From positions 1-64,000 of the forward strand of contig DLNM01000032.1 in NCBI GenBank assembly GCA_002479485.1: 64,000 bases of DNA. Direction: 5' to 3'. Origin of the DNA: Firmicutes bacterium UBA7510. Its GTDB lineage: Bacteria > Bacillota > Clostridia > Tissierellales > Sedimentibacteraceae. Shown here in pieces: positions 6,897-15,296 of the stretch. Under the pieces are notes generated by a model that saw nothing but the letters and a program-made list of their open reading frames with translations, was not told the DNA's origin and made no database searches. Position numbers and translations under genes: made by a program. Every line of letters begins with the position of its first letter. The first letter of the stretch is position 1.

Positions 6897-7682
6897 TTAT
6901 TTCTCCCAACTTGATATGTTAACTAAATCGTCAACATTAAAATAACCTTTGTTTTTATCTGCAATAAATTTTGCTGCCTCTATAGCCCCTTTGGCAAATA
7001 TTTTTTTTGATAATGTAATATGCTCTATTTTAATAACGTCTCCATCCCCTACAAAGATGACTTCATGATTACCAAGAAGGCTTCCGCCTCTGATACTGTG
7101 AATACCTATGTCTGTTTTTTTTCTTCCATTTAGAACACCTTCTCTATTGTAAACAATGTTTGGGCTAAAATTAATATTGTTTTTTACAGAGCTTAATATC
7201 ATTTTAGCGGTTCCGCTAGGAGCATCAATTTTTTTATTTCCATGACTTTCAATAATTTCAATATCGTAGCTTTTATTTAATAGCTTTGTTGCATATTCTA
7301 TAATTTTAATTATAGAGTTTACACCATAAGCCATATTTGAGCTTCTAAAAACAGCAACTTTTCTAGACATACAAAATATTTTTTCTTCGTCGTAGCTGCT
7401 GTAGCCAGTTGTTGCAAGAACAAGCTTTATGTTTTTTCTGTCTGCATATTCAAGTATATCATTTAACAGATATTTACTTGAAAAATCAATTATTATATCT
7501 GCTTCCTCGTTTATGTCAGAAAACTTGTTATAAACAGGAAACTCAAAATCCGTATTTAATGAATTACATATACCAGCTACTACTAATATTTCATTGTCTT
7601 CTTTTAATGCCTCTAGTAACGCCCTACCCATTGCACCTGTACAGCCAGATAAAATAATTTTTATACTCATATCTATGTCCAT
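6897..7682 (-). CDS. dapB: 4-hydroxy-tetrahydrodipicolinate reductase
   Basis: The Rossmann motif near the N-terminus (LSGCTGAMGRALLEAL) binds NAD(P)H. The signature ESHGNKKIDAPSGTA holds the catalytic histidine and lysine and the substrate loop. The product of DapA is reduced to tetrahydrodipicolinate in the cytoplasm. It is the second gene of the dap operon. The start is uncertain: the ATG at 7682 is only 1 nt from the GGGGG Shine-Dalgarno, while the in-frame ATG at 7670 is 13 nt away. Either would give a 257-261 residue protein of normal length. Confidence 0.93.
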   Translation of the reverse strand: MDIDMSIKIILSGCTGAMGRALLEALKEDNEILVVAGICNSLNTDFEFPVYNKFSDINEEADIIIDFSSKYLLNDILEYADRKNIKLVLATTGYSSYDEEKIFCMSRKVAVFRSSNMAYGVNSIIKIIEYATKLLNKSYDIEIIESHGNKKIDAPSGTAKMILSSVKNNINFSPNIVYNREGVLNGRKKTDIGIHSIRGGSLLGNHEVIFVGDGDVIKIEHITLSKKIFAKGAIEAAKFIADKNKGYFNVDDLVNISSWEK

Positions 7683-7714
7683 GCCCCCTTTTGCTTTGTT
7701 ATTTACAATTTATT

Positions 7715-8602
7715 TTAGCCTTTTATTTCCAATCCTATATTTTGCATTTTTTCAATTAGTATTTTTTTATTTTTTTCTTCCATTTCACATAGAGGTAACC
7801 TTAATTCACCAACATCACAGCCTAATAAATTTAAACATGTTTTTACCGGAATTGGATTTGTTTCAATGAATAACGCAGATATAAAATCATACAGCTTCAG
7901 TTGCATATTCATTGCAGAATAGATGTCTCCGTTAAGAAAATCCATAACCATATTATGAGTTTGCTTAGGCATTACATTTGACAAAACAGAGATAACACCC
8001 TTTCCTCCTAAGGATAAAAGAGGAACTATCATGTCATCATTACCTGAGTATAAATCAAAATCATCAGATACCTTACTTGCAATATCAGCAACATAAGATA
8101 TATTTCCACTAGCTTCTTTCAATCCTCTTATGTTTTTGTGTTTTGATAATTCAACTACTGAATTAACGCTTATGTTAAATCCCGTACGAGCCGGAACATT
8201 ATACATAATTATAGGTATATCTACTCTGTCAGCAATATAGGTATAATGTTTTACTACACCAGCTTGTGTTGTTTTATTGTAATATGGTGTAACTAATAAT
8301 AGTGCATCTGCCCCAATATCTTGAGCGTATCTACTAAGTTCAAGACTGTGTATCGTATCATTACTACCTGTTCCTAGAATAACCGGTACTTTTTTATTAA
8401 TTTTATCTACTGCATACTTCATAAGAGCTTTATGTTCTATATCATTCATTGTAGATGCCTCTCCTGTTGTACCCGCTATTACTAAAGCATCTATATTTTC
8501 TGATATTTGCCATTCTATAAGCTCACCGTATTTTTCAAAATCAATTACACCATTTTTAAAGGGCGTAACCAAAGCTGTAGCTGCCCCCTTAAATATGCTC
8601 AT
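7715..8602 (-). CDS. dapA: 4-hydroxy-tetrahydrodipicolinate synthase
   Basis: This 295-residue TIM-barrel enzyme of the DapA/NanA family condenses pyruvate with aspartate semialdehyde. The GTTGEAST motif, the catalytic tyrosine in IMYNVPARTG and the Schiff-base lysine in GLKEASG are all present. It is the first gene of dapA-dapB-dapH-aminotransferase. Its ATG has a strong GGGAGG Shine-Dalgarno. The roughly 85 bp between it and the upstream terminator are too short for a lysine riboswitch or a T-box, and I see neither. Confidence 0.95.
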   Translation of the reverse strand: MSIFKGAATALVTPFKNGVIDFEKYGELIEWQISENIDALVIAGTTGEASTMNDIEHKALMKYAVDKINKKVPVILGTGSNDTIHSLELSRYAQDIGADALLLVTPYYNKTTQAGVVKHYTYIADRVDIPIIMYNVPARTGFNISVNSVVELSKHKNIRGLKEASGNISYVADIASKVSDDFDLYSGNDDMIVPLLSLGGKGVISVLSNVMPKQTHNMVMDFLNGDIYSAMNMQLKLYDFISALFIETNPIPVKTCLNLLGCDVGELRLPLCEMEEKNKKILIEKMQNIGLEIKG

Positions 8603-8688
8603 TTTTCATACCTCCCTTAAATATTTATGTAATTATATTATGTATAATATAATTATATGTTTAATGTAAAAAATAATAATTGCAAATA

Positions 8689-8719
8689 AAAAAAGTCTTA
8701 AAAATTTAAGACTTTTTTA
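8689..8719 (-). terminator. Terminator of the ECF transporter operon
   Basis: Stem AGTCTTAAA/TTTAAGACT (8694-8702 with 8705-8713) is followed by T-runs on both strands. It closes the operon ending with the DUF169 gene. Confidence 0.8.
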
Positions 8720-8720
8720 T

Positions 8721-9464
8721 TTATTTTTTCATTGACGTAGCCATAATACCTCTTATGGTTTCCTCAAACCTCTCATATGGTATACCTATAGCTAGTTCTT
8801 CTTCTTTCCATTTTGCCAACATTCTAGTACTTGGACATAGAGTTGATATATTCATTTCTCCAGTCATATACGGTACTGTTGTACATTCTGAACATAGTGC
8901 TTGCATGGCTTTGCAGTTAAGAGTTGGCTTTAGTCCGTTATTATATACATAACCCTGTAATATTCTCATTGAGTGATAAGGAGTACCTATTAGTATTATT
9001 ACATCAGGTATTACTTCAAAATCTTTTAAAGGTTGTATTAGAACACCATAGGTAGAAGCTTCCTCTCTATGGAGACTCATTACATTTTGTCTCATTCGTC
9101 TTGCTACAGCATTAGTTGCATATAAATTATATGAAAAATACTCTTCTCCAGATTCTATTCTCTCTGTGCTTCTCTCTAATCCTAGTGCTGTAGTCCCACC
9201 ATCACAATTATGATTTTCAAGCACTGATTTACAAGAATGTCCTCTAGTAGCTCTCTCAACCATTACACAGTATGCAGTTTTACCTTTAATTGGTTCTATT
9301 TTACACTTATCATATTCCTCTTTACTAAAAAACAGTTTAATACCAACTATTTCTCTTTTTAAGTTTAACTCTTTTTTAACATCTTCAATATATTCATTTA
9401 TTAGTTCTCTATTAAAACCGTCAGATGGTATTCCATAGGTAATTTTACTACTTTTAAATGGCAT
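8721..9464 (-). CDS. DUF169 family protein
   Basis: This 247-residue soluble protein resembles DUF169/COG2043, a family of unknown function common in anaerobes and archaea. Several conserved cysteines are visible (KTAYCVMVERA, GHSCKSVLENHNC, LCSECTTVP), suggesting a metal or cofactor site. It begins about 20 bp after the ECF transporter T-component gene and ends at the operon's terminator, so it is probably co-expressed with that transporter. Whether it handles the imported substrate is inference. Confidence 0.7.
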   Translation of the reverse strand: MPFKSSKITYGIPSDGFNRELINEYIEDVKKELNLKREIVGIKLFFSKEEYDKCKIEPIKGKTAYCVMVERATRGHSCKSVLENHNCDGGTTALGLERSTERIESGEEYFSYNLYATNAVARRMRQNVMSLHREEASTYGVLIQPLKDFEVIPDVIILIGTPYHSMRILQGYVYNNGLKPTLNCKAMQALCSECTTVPYMTGEMNISTLCPSTRMLAKWKEEELAIGIPYERFEETIRGIMATSMKK

Positions 9465-9484
9465 CTTTTTTCTCCTTTAATATA

Positions 9485-10258
9485 TTAATTTACTACTAAC
9501 CCCTTCTTAAATGCAATAAATCCGTAATTAATTCCAACCCATATTATTAAAATGCTTATTATTATCATAAATGCAATTGCTATATAATCTGCTTTATTTA
9601 CAGTGGTTTTTTTATAATATGTTCTATTGCTAAAAGCACCAAATGCTCTAGATTCCATAGCTATAGAAACCCTCTCACCTTCTCTGATGGCAGAGGTCAA
9701 AAGCGGCAGTATATAGCCTGGGAAATTTAATATGTTTTTAATTATTCCACCTTCAGAATTAATTCCTCTTATTTCTTTTGCAATGATAATTTTATTTAAT
9801 TCATCTTGAAATGTTGGTACAAACCTGTATGCAATCAAAAAAGGGTACACTACCTTATATGATAATTTCGCTTGATGTATCAAGCTTAGACTAAATTCAT
9901 TTGGATCAGTTGTTATAACAAACACAACAGATAATAGCGAAAACACCATAATTCTCATGCATAAGGATATGGATGTAAGTATAATATCAATATCTATAAC
10001 ATCTTTTGATAATAGTCTAGTTACAATTACAAATAATCCAAAAGAAACACCTATCATAATAAATTTATATATTTTTTTAATTAAAAGAAATACATTTATT
10101 TTACCAAGTAATGAAGAAAACAAAAATATAAATGTAAAAAAAGCTGTTGGTGTATATACATCATAGGCGAATGAAACTAATAAGGTTGGAATAACCATAA
10201 GTATTATTTTAGTGATTGGATTTAATCTGTTTAAATAGGAATTATTATTCATCATTTC
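9485..10258 (-). CDS. ECF transporter transmembrane component (EcfT/YkoC-like)
   Basis: This polytopic membrane protein of about 257 residues belongs to the CbiQ/EcfT family. The coupling-helix signatures are the Ala-Arg-Gly region (AKEIRGIN) and SIAMESRAFGAF near residues 200-210. It links the ATPases to the substrate-binding S component in the cytoplasmic membrane. It follows the duplicated ATPase gene. The longest frame would overlap that gene by 32 bp; the ATG at 10258, with AAGG nine nt upstream, overlaps by only 14 bp and is the better start. Confidence 0.85.
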   Translation of the reverse strand, partial: EMMNNNSYLNRLNPITKIILMVIPTLLVSFAYDVYTPTAFFTFIFLFSSLLGKINVFLLIKKIYKFIMIGVSFGLFVIVTRLLSKDVIDIDIILTSISLCMRIMVFSLLSVVFVITTDPNEFSLSLIHQAKLSYKVVYPFLIAYRFVPTFQDELNKIIIAKEIRGINSEGGIIKNILNFPGYILPLLTSAIREGERVSIAMESRAFGAFSNRTYYKKTTVNKADYIAIAFMIIISILIIWVGINYGFIAFKKGLVVN

Positions 10259-11954
10259 TTTCAACCTTATCATCACGCTTTACTAGTTTTTTTGCTAATT
10301 CACTTAGATTTTTAGGAAAGTTGTCCGTTACATTCATTTCCTTTAATACTTCTAAAAAAATAGGTCTTAAAAGCTTAGCTTCATCTATTATTGTATCATT
10401 CTCAAACAAGGTCTTATTATCACCATAATACAATGAATTTCCATCTTTCATAACCATAACCTTATTGCAATAATTTACTACTAAATCCATATCATGCGTA
10501 ATTATTATTATAGTTATACCTTCCTTATTTAACTCACTAAGATATTCTAATAACTCAGTTTGATTATCGTAATCTTGCCCATATGTTGGTTCATCAAGTA
10601 TTAAAATATCTTGTCCAGTAATTAACATAGTAGCAACACTTAATCGCCTTTTTTGTCCTTGACTAAGCAGATATGGATTATAATCCTTGTATTCTAACAG
10701 TTTAAATCTTTCTAAGCACTCAGATATGCATTTCTCCTCTTCGTTTTTATCTAACTTTAAATCCTTTAAGCTAAATTTTAATTCATCGCTAACATTATAG
10801 CTAATAAATTGCCATTCTGGATTTTGAAAGACAAGACCTGCCTTATGCCACAAATCTTTTCTTTTATATGATTTTATTAATTTTCCATCAATAATAATAT
10901 TTCCTTGATAATTTTTATTTAAATTTAACAAAATACTAGCAATTGTAGATTTTCCAGCCCCATTTTGACCTACTATAGCCATGAAATCTCCCTTTTCAAC
11001 TTCAAAGCTTAAATCATTAATTATCTGTGAATCATTAACCTTATATCTAATATTTTGGGCTTCTAAAATTTTTGAATTTAATTTTTCCACATTATCTTCA
11101 GTGTTGCTGTTCTTGTAAAAATACTTATCTTTTATATATTTAATACAATCCTTTAAGTTAAAAGATATATCCTCATATGGTGCGTTTATTGCCTTCCATA
11201 AATCAATTATTTGAGGATAATGAAACTCAGGTCTCTTGTTTGTATCTAATAGATATCTAAATACCTCTTTTGGCGTACCTGACGAGTCAACCATACCATT
11301 GTTACTTAGAATATAGACATAATCAACATATTCTATCAAATAATCTAGCTTATGCTCTATGATTATTATTGTTTTTTTATACTCACACTTTATTTTATTA
11401 ATAAGCTGAAATATCTCTTTTGATGTGGCAGGGTCTAAGTTAGCTGTAGGTTCATCAAAAATAACAACGGGGGGATCCAAAATCAAAACACTTGCAATTG
11501 CAACTTTCTGTTTCTGACCTCCCGATAGTGAATTCAATGATTTGTACCTAATATCTCTTATGTTCATCAAATCTAATACTTTATTTAGCCTTATATCCAT
11601 TTCTTCTTTTGAATACTTTAAATTTTCAAGTCCAAACAGCAATTCATCTTCAACTTTATAGGTACAGAATTGACTATCTGCATCCTGCATAACGTATCCA
11701 ACTTTTAACGAAATTTCATAAGTTTGTTTTTGTAATATAGAATTGTCATCAAATAAAACATCACCTGTTATTTTACCCGATATATTATTAGGAATAATTC
11801 CAGCTAAGACATTAGCTAAGCTACTTTTCCCGCAGCCGCTAGGACCAAGCAATAAATATAATTTATTTTCATCAAAGTTTAAAGATATATTATTAAAAAC
11901 AGCCTTATCTTGGTTAGTATGAGTTAAAGATAAATTTACTGTTTTTAAATTCAC
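10245..11954 (-). CDS. ECF transporter fused ATPase (YkoD-like)
   Basis: This protein of about 569 residues contains two complete ABC ATPase domains in tandem. Walker A GPSGCGKSS and GQNGAGKST, signatures LSGGQKQ and LSQGQKR, and Walker B VVIFDEPT and ILILDEPT are all visible. Fused ATPases of this type are known as YkoD in the YkoEDC thiamine-precursor transporter. The frame could start at TTG 11966, but the GTG at 11954 lies exactly 5 nt after GGAGG of an intergenic hairpin element and is preferred. It is the second gene of the operon. Confidence 0.9.
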   Translation of the reverse strand: MNLKTVNLSLTHTNQDKAVFNNISLNFDENKLYLLLGPSGCGKSSLANVLAGIIPNNISGKITGDVLFDDNSILQKQTYEISLKVGYVMQDADSQFCTYKVEDELLFGLENLKYSKEEMDIRLNKVLDLMNIRDIRYKSLNSLSGGQKQKVAIASVLILDPPVVIFDEPTANLDPATSKEIFQLINKIKCEYKKTIIIIEHKLDYLIEYVDYVYILSNNGMVDSSGTPKEVFRYLLDTNKRPEFHYPQIIDLWKAINAPYEDISFNLKDCIKYIKDKYFYKNSNTEDNVEKLNSKILEAQNIRYKVNDSQIINDLSFEVEKGDFMAIVGQNGAGKSTIASILLNLNKNYQGNIIIDGKLIKSYKRKDLWHKAGLVFQNPEWQFISYNVSDELKFSLKDLKLDKNEEEKCISECLERFKLLEYKDYNPYLLSQGQKRRLSVATMLITGQDILILDEPTYGQDYDNQTELLEYLSELNKEGITIIIITHDMDLVVNYCNKVMVMKDGNSLYYGDNKTLFENDTIIDEAKLLRPIFLEVLKEMNVTDNFPKNLSELAKKLVKRDDKVERNDE

Positions 11955-11961
11955 GTTATCC

Positions 11962-11994
11962 TCCAATTATGCTATAGTCTCGACGTAGTCGAGA
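11962..11994 (-). repeat. Intergenic hairpin element (hairpin 3 variant plus Shine-Dalgarno)
   Basis: Hairpin TCTCGAC-tac-GTCGAGA (11994-11978 on the minus strand) is followed by TATAGCATAATTGGAGG and, five nt later, the GTG start of the ATPase gene. The CTCGACTACGTCGAG core recurs in related form at 22085-22103 and 41578-41591. Confidence 0.75.
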
Positions 11995-12007
11995 TTATCA
12001 CCTTAAA

Positions 12008-12544
12008 TTATTTTTGTAAAACTCCTGTTTTTTGCAGACCGGCTTCAATTAATCTAGAAATATATCCACCAATAAAGGTTGCACTTACTATTCTAACTGC
12101 TATTACTGCTATAAGTGTAACTGGTGGAAGCATATTATAACCGAATACAAAGTAATCTCTAATAGTTACAAAAACAGTTATAAATACTCCTGAAATTAAA
12201 AGTGATGTTAAACTTAGCTTGTACTTTGATACAAAGAATCCTACTTCACATCCTAAACCTTGAAGAAGTCCAGCAACGATGATATGTATACCATAAGGGC
12301 TTCCTGCAAGTATATTTATAACAGAGGCTACTAAACTACCAATTAATGCAGCACCTGGTTTTTTTATTATAACCATAGGTAAAATTGCAGATAAAGCATA
12401 AATTCCAAATGTTAAATTAATAAATATAGGGCCTAGTAATGTGCTTAATGGTGTATATAGAGTATCTAATAACATAAAAAAAGCTCCTAATACTGCTCCA
12501 ATCATTGCTACAATAACAATTTCTTTGTTTTTCATCTTTTCCAT
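12008..12544 (-). CDS. ECF transporter S component, YkoE-like
   Basis: This 178-residue hydrophobic protein has five or six transmembrane helices and resembles YkoE, the S component thought to bind hydroxymethylpyrimidine or thiamine precursors. The order S component, fused ATPase, T component equals ykoE-ykoD-ykoC. I see no TPP riboswitch in the 190-bp divergent region upstream, although ykoEDC operons often have one. The substrate is therefore a family-level guess. AAGGAT precedes the ATG, and a sigma-A-like promoter lies at 12576-12604. Confidence 0.75.
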   Translation of the reverse strand: MEKMKNKEIVIVAMIGAVLGAFFMLLDTLYTPLSTLLGPIFINLTFGIYALSAILPMVIIKKPGAALIGSLVASVINILAGSPYGIHIIVAGLLQGLGCEVGFFVSKYKLSLTSLLISGVFITVFVTIRDYFVFGYNMLPPVTLIAVIAVRIVSATFIGGYISRLIEAGLQKTGVLQK

Positions 12545-12575
12545 TTTTATAATATCCTTTCATTTTATCATCGTC

Positions 12576-12604
12576 ATTTTAACAGAAGTTTCGACACAAT
12601 CCAA
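12576..12604 (-). promoter_or_regulatory. Sigma-A-like promoter of the ECF transporter operon
   Basis: TTGGAT (12604-12599) and TAAAAT (12581-12576) lie 17 nt apart, about 32 nt upstream of the first gene. The -35 is imperfect. Confidence 0.5.
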
Positions 12605-12700
12605 CAAAAAACATTTTATATATTTAATTTTGAATATAACTATGTTTTATAATTAAATTATTTTAATAGATTGTTAATGTTAAGATTTACTAATAATATA

Positions 12701-12729
12701 TTGCAATTTATTTACATTTATTATATAAT
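12701..12729 (+). promoter_or_regulatory. Sigma-A promoter of the HD-GYP gene
   Basis: TTGCAA (12701-12706) and TATAAT (12724-12729) are separated by 17 nt, about 40 nt upstream of the ATG at 12769. Confidence 0.75.
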
Positions 12730-12768
12730 GTAGTGTCAGTGTATTTAAAATTTATAGGGAGAGTAAAC

Positions 12769-13878
12769 ATGCTATTTATTCCTACAGAACTATTACGACC
12801 TAATATGGTTCTAGCTAAGGATATAAACTTATTCATTACAGATGATTTTAGTTTACCATTATTAAGAAGAGGACAAGTTTTAAACGAATTATTTATTAAA
12901 AAAATTAAATTTCATAATGTAACGGGAGTTTATATTGAGAGTGAAGTTTCAGAAGATATTATAGTAAATGATATTGTAAATGAAAAGCTTAAGGCTACTG
13001 TTTTATGTGATATAAAAAAGAATTTCAATCAATTTAAAAACAATCGTGGAGAAGTAAATACATACATAGTGGATAATATAGCTAAGATGGCTAAAAGTTT
13101 AGTTATAGATATATTATCAAATGATGAAATTTTAATAAATTTGATAGATTTAAAAAGCTACGATGATTATACATATAGACATTCTTTGTGTGTAGCTATT
13201 TTGAGTATAACTACAGGAATTTCTTTAAATTTGAATGAACATATGTTAACTGAAATCGCAACAAGTGCATTGCTACACGACCTGGGTAAAATGACAATTC
13301 CTATTGACATTATAAATAAACCTGACTTATTAACACCTGAAGAATACGAAACAGTAAAAAGACATCCATTGGTAGCTGTAGAACAGCTTAAAAAGAAAAA
13401 TCTTGTATCTGATGCTGTATTAAGTGGTATTGAAAGCCATCATGAAAAATATGATGGGACAGGTTATCCATATGGTTTGAAGGCTGATGAAATACCTTTA
13501 TATGGAAAGATATTAGCCATATCCGATGTATATGATGCTTTAACCTCAACTCGTTCTTATAGAAGGGCATGTTTCCCAAATGAAGCAATAGAGTATGTAA
13601 TGGGATGTGCCGATGTACATTTTGATTATGAAATTTTGAAAGCATTTTTAAAAAATATTGCTGCTTATCCTGTTGGTACTTTTGTATCTCTTAGTGATGG
13701 CAATGTAGCTGTCGTTGTTAAAAATCTACAGCTAAATGCTTTAAGACCAATAGTTCGTATAATTTATCCTGACGGTTCAACTAGTAAAAATATCGACTTA
13801 TCACAAGACATTAGTTATGCAAATGTGACTATAGTTGGTATGGGTTATGAAAATCCAGAATTTAGTTATAATAGATAA
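12769..13878 (+). CDS. HD-GYP domain protein, probable c-di-GMP phosphodiesterase
   Basis: This protein of about 369 residues has an N-terminal region typical of RpfG-like HD-GYP proteins (about 1-120). The HD-GYP domain follows, with LLHDLGKM (His170, Asp171), HP near 200, SHHEKYDGTGYP and a final SDVYDALTSTRSYR block. These supply the metal ligands and the GYP motif for cleavage of cyclic di-GMP. AGGGAG precedes the ATG at 12769; the longest frame (GTG 12733) would start inside the promoter region and is rejected. GGDEF proteins at 45-46.5 kb suggest that c-di-GMP or related signalling exists in this cell. Confidence 0.9.
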   Translation: MLFIPTELLRPNMVLAKDINLFITDDFSLPLLRRGQVLNELFIKKIKFHNVTGVYIESEVSEDIIVNDIVNEKLKATVLCDIKKNFNQFKNNRGEVNTYIVDNIAKMAKSLVIDILSNDEILINLIDLKSYDDYTYRHSLCVAILSITTGISLNLNEHMLTEIATSALLHDLGKMTIPIDIINKPDLLTPEEYETVKRHPLVAVEQLKKKNLVSDAVLSGIESHHEKYDGTGYPYGLKADEIPLYGKILAISDVYDALTSTRSYRRACFPNEAIEYVMGCADVHFDYEILKAFLKNIAAYPVGTFVSLSDGNVAVVVKNLQLNALRPIVRIIYPDGSTSKNIDLSQDISYANVTIVGMGYENPEFSYNR

Positions 13879-13908
13879 AATGTAAATTAATTATATTAGA
13901 GAATTTTT

Positions 13909-13941
13909 AGCTGCTACAGATAATGTGGCAGCTTTTTTTTA
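13909..13941 (+). terminator. Terminator after the HD-GYP gene
   Basis: Stem AGCTGCTACA/TGTGGCAGCT (13909-13918 with 13924-13933) is followed by eight T. Confidence 0.85.
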
Positions 13942-13975
13942 TTTACATATAATAAATCTAAATATTAAAAAGGGT

Positions 13976-14061
13976 GATAACGTGAAAAAAGGCATTCACG
14001 TCAGTGAAAAAAGGCATTCACGTTATCTATTTGTGATGCCACTTCGTGGCATAATGGGAGG
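13976..14061 (+). repeat. Intergenic hairpin element with tandem-duplicated hairpin 1
   Basis: Hairpin 1 (GATAACGTGAA...TTCACGTTATC, 13976-14027) holds two 22-nt tandem copies of GTGAAAAAAGGCATTCACGT plus two bases. Hairpin 3 (GATGCCAC-ttc-GTGGCAT, about 14035-14052) and GGGAGG (14056-14061) follow, and the ATG comes 5 nt later. Confidence 0.8.
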
Positions 14062-14066
14062 TTATT

Positions 14067-15197
14067 ATGGTAATACATGTTGTAAAATCAGGTGAAAATT
14101 TATATTCTATATCAAAAATTTATAATACAATTCCTGAAAAAATAATAAAAGATAATGAACTTAATGAGCCAAATAGATTAGTTATAGGTCAGACTCTAGT
14201 TATAACAAATGGGACTAATCTATATGATAGAGAAATTGTAGTAAACGGATATACATATCCTAATATAAAGGAAGAAACATTGTATAAAACATTGCCAAAT
14301 TTAACTTATATTACTCCTTTTAGCTATGGATTTAATCCTGATGGCAGCTTAGTAGAACTAGATGATGATAGAATAATAAACATAGCATTAAAGAATAATG
14401 TTGCTCCTCTAATGCTGCTAACTACTCTTGGCTCAGATGGCACATTTAGCAGTGATAGGGCCAGTAAAATGTTAAATGATGAAAATGTACAAAATATTTT
14501 AATTGATAATATAGTTAAAACATTGCAGGAAAAAAATTATTATGGTCTAGATGTAGACTTTGAATACTTATCAAGAGATGACAGAGATAATTTTACTAAT
14601 TTTATAAGAAAGCTAAGTGAGACACTTCATCCGCTAGGATATATTTTAGCTGTAGCACTAGCACCAAAAACATCAGAGGCCGAAGTTGGCTTATTATATG
14701 AGGGTCACGATTACAAAGCACTTGGTCAATATGCAGATGAACTGCTACTAATGACTTATGAATGGGGTTATGCTTTTGGACCACCTATGGCTGTAGCACC
14801 AATAAATAAAGTAAAAGCAGTTGTAGAATATGCAATAACACAAATTGATAATAAGAAATTATTAATAGGAATTCCAAACTACGGCTATGATTGGACTCTA
14901 CCTTTTGTAAAAGGATCGCAAGCGGAATCTGTAAGTAATGTCGGAGCTGTAGATTTAGCTAGAGATGTAGGAGCAATTATAGAATATGACGAAACAGCTC
15001 AAGCACCATTTTTCACTTACTATGATGTAGAAGGAAGAGAACATATAGTATGGTTTGAAGATGCTAGGAGTATAGAAGCTAAACTTAACTTAGTTAAAGA
15101 ATATGATCTTTTAGGTGTTGCATACTGGACAATTATGACTTACTTCCCTCAAAACTGGTTAGTGCTAGATGGACTATATAAGGTTAGAAAAATTTAG
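14067..15197 (+). CDS. LysM-GH18 spore cortex/peptidoglycan glycosidase (SleL/YaaH-like)
   Basis: This 376-residue protein has one N-terminal LysM peptidoglycan-binding domain (residues 1-46). The glycoside hydrolase 18 barrel has catalytic motif DVDFE with Glu166, and the ends WGYAFGPPMAVAP and IPNYGYDW are typical of YaaH/SleL. SleL-type enzymes are N-acetylglucosaminidases that cut muramic-delta-lactam cortex during germination. No signal peptide is present, as usual for spore-coat-loaded enzymes. Its Shine-Dalgarno comes from an intergenic hairpin element. A close paralog sits at the right edge of the window (63224-64000). Confidence 0.88.
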   Translation: MVIHVVKSGENLYSISKIYNTIPEKIIKDNELNEPNRLVIGQTLVITNGTNLYDREIVVNGYTYPNIKEETLYKTLPNLTYITPFSYGFNPDGSLVELDDDRIINIALKNNVAPLMLLTTLGSDGTFSSDRASKMLNDENVQNILIDNIVKTLQEKNYYGLDVDFEYLSRDDRDNFTNFIRKLSETLHPLGYILAVALAPKTSEAEVGLLYEGHDYKALGQYADELLLMTYEWGYAFGPPMAVAPINKVKAVVEYAITQIDNKKLLIGIPNYGYDWTLPFVKGSQAESVSNVGAVDLARDVGAIIEYDETAQAPFFTYYDVEGREHIVWFEDARSIEAKLNLVKEYDLLGVAYWTIMTYFPQNWLVLDGLYKVRKI

Positions 15198-15214
15198 TAG
15201 TATTTTGTTGTTTT

Positions 15215-15243
15215 TTGTCAAAAAATGTTTTATTATTTATATT
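15215..15243 (+). promoter_or_regulatory. Promoter of the first chemoreceptor gene
   Basis: TTGTCA (15215-15220) and TATATT (15238-15243) are separated by 17 nt, about 55 nt upstream of the start. Confidence 0.55.
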
Positions 15244-15296
15244 AATGGTATATATATACAAAGATTGTTATACAAATGAGAAAAGGAGATGATATC

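Noticed and set aside
8603..8690. Lysine riboswitch before dapA
   Set aside because: The space to the upstream terminator is under 90 bp, too short for an L-box, and the motifs are absent.
12545..12768. TPP riboswitch upstream of the YkoEDC-like operon
   Set aside because: The conserved CUGAGA and ACCUGAUC blocks are absent on the minus strand.
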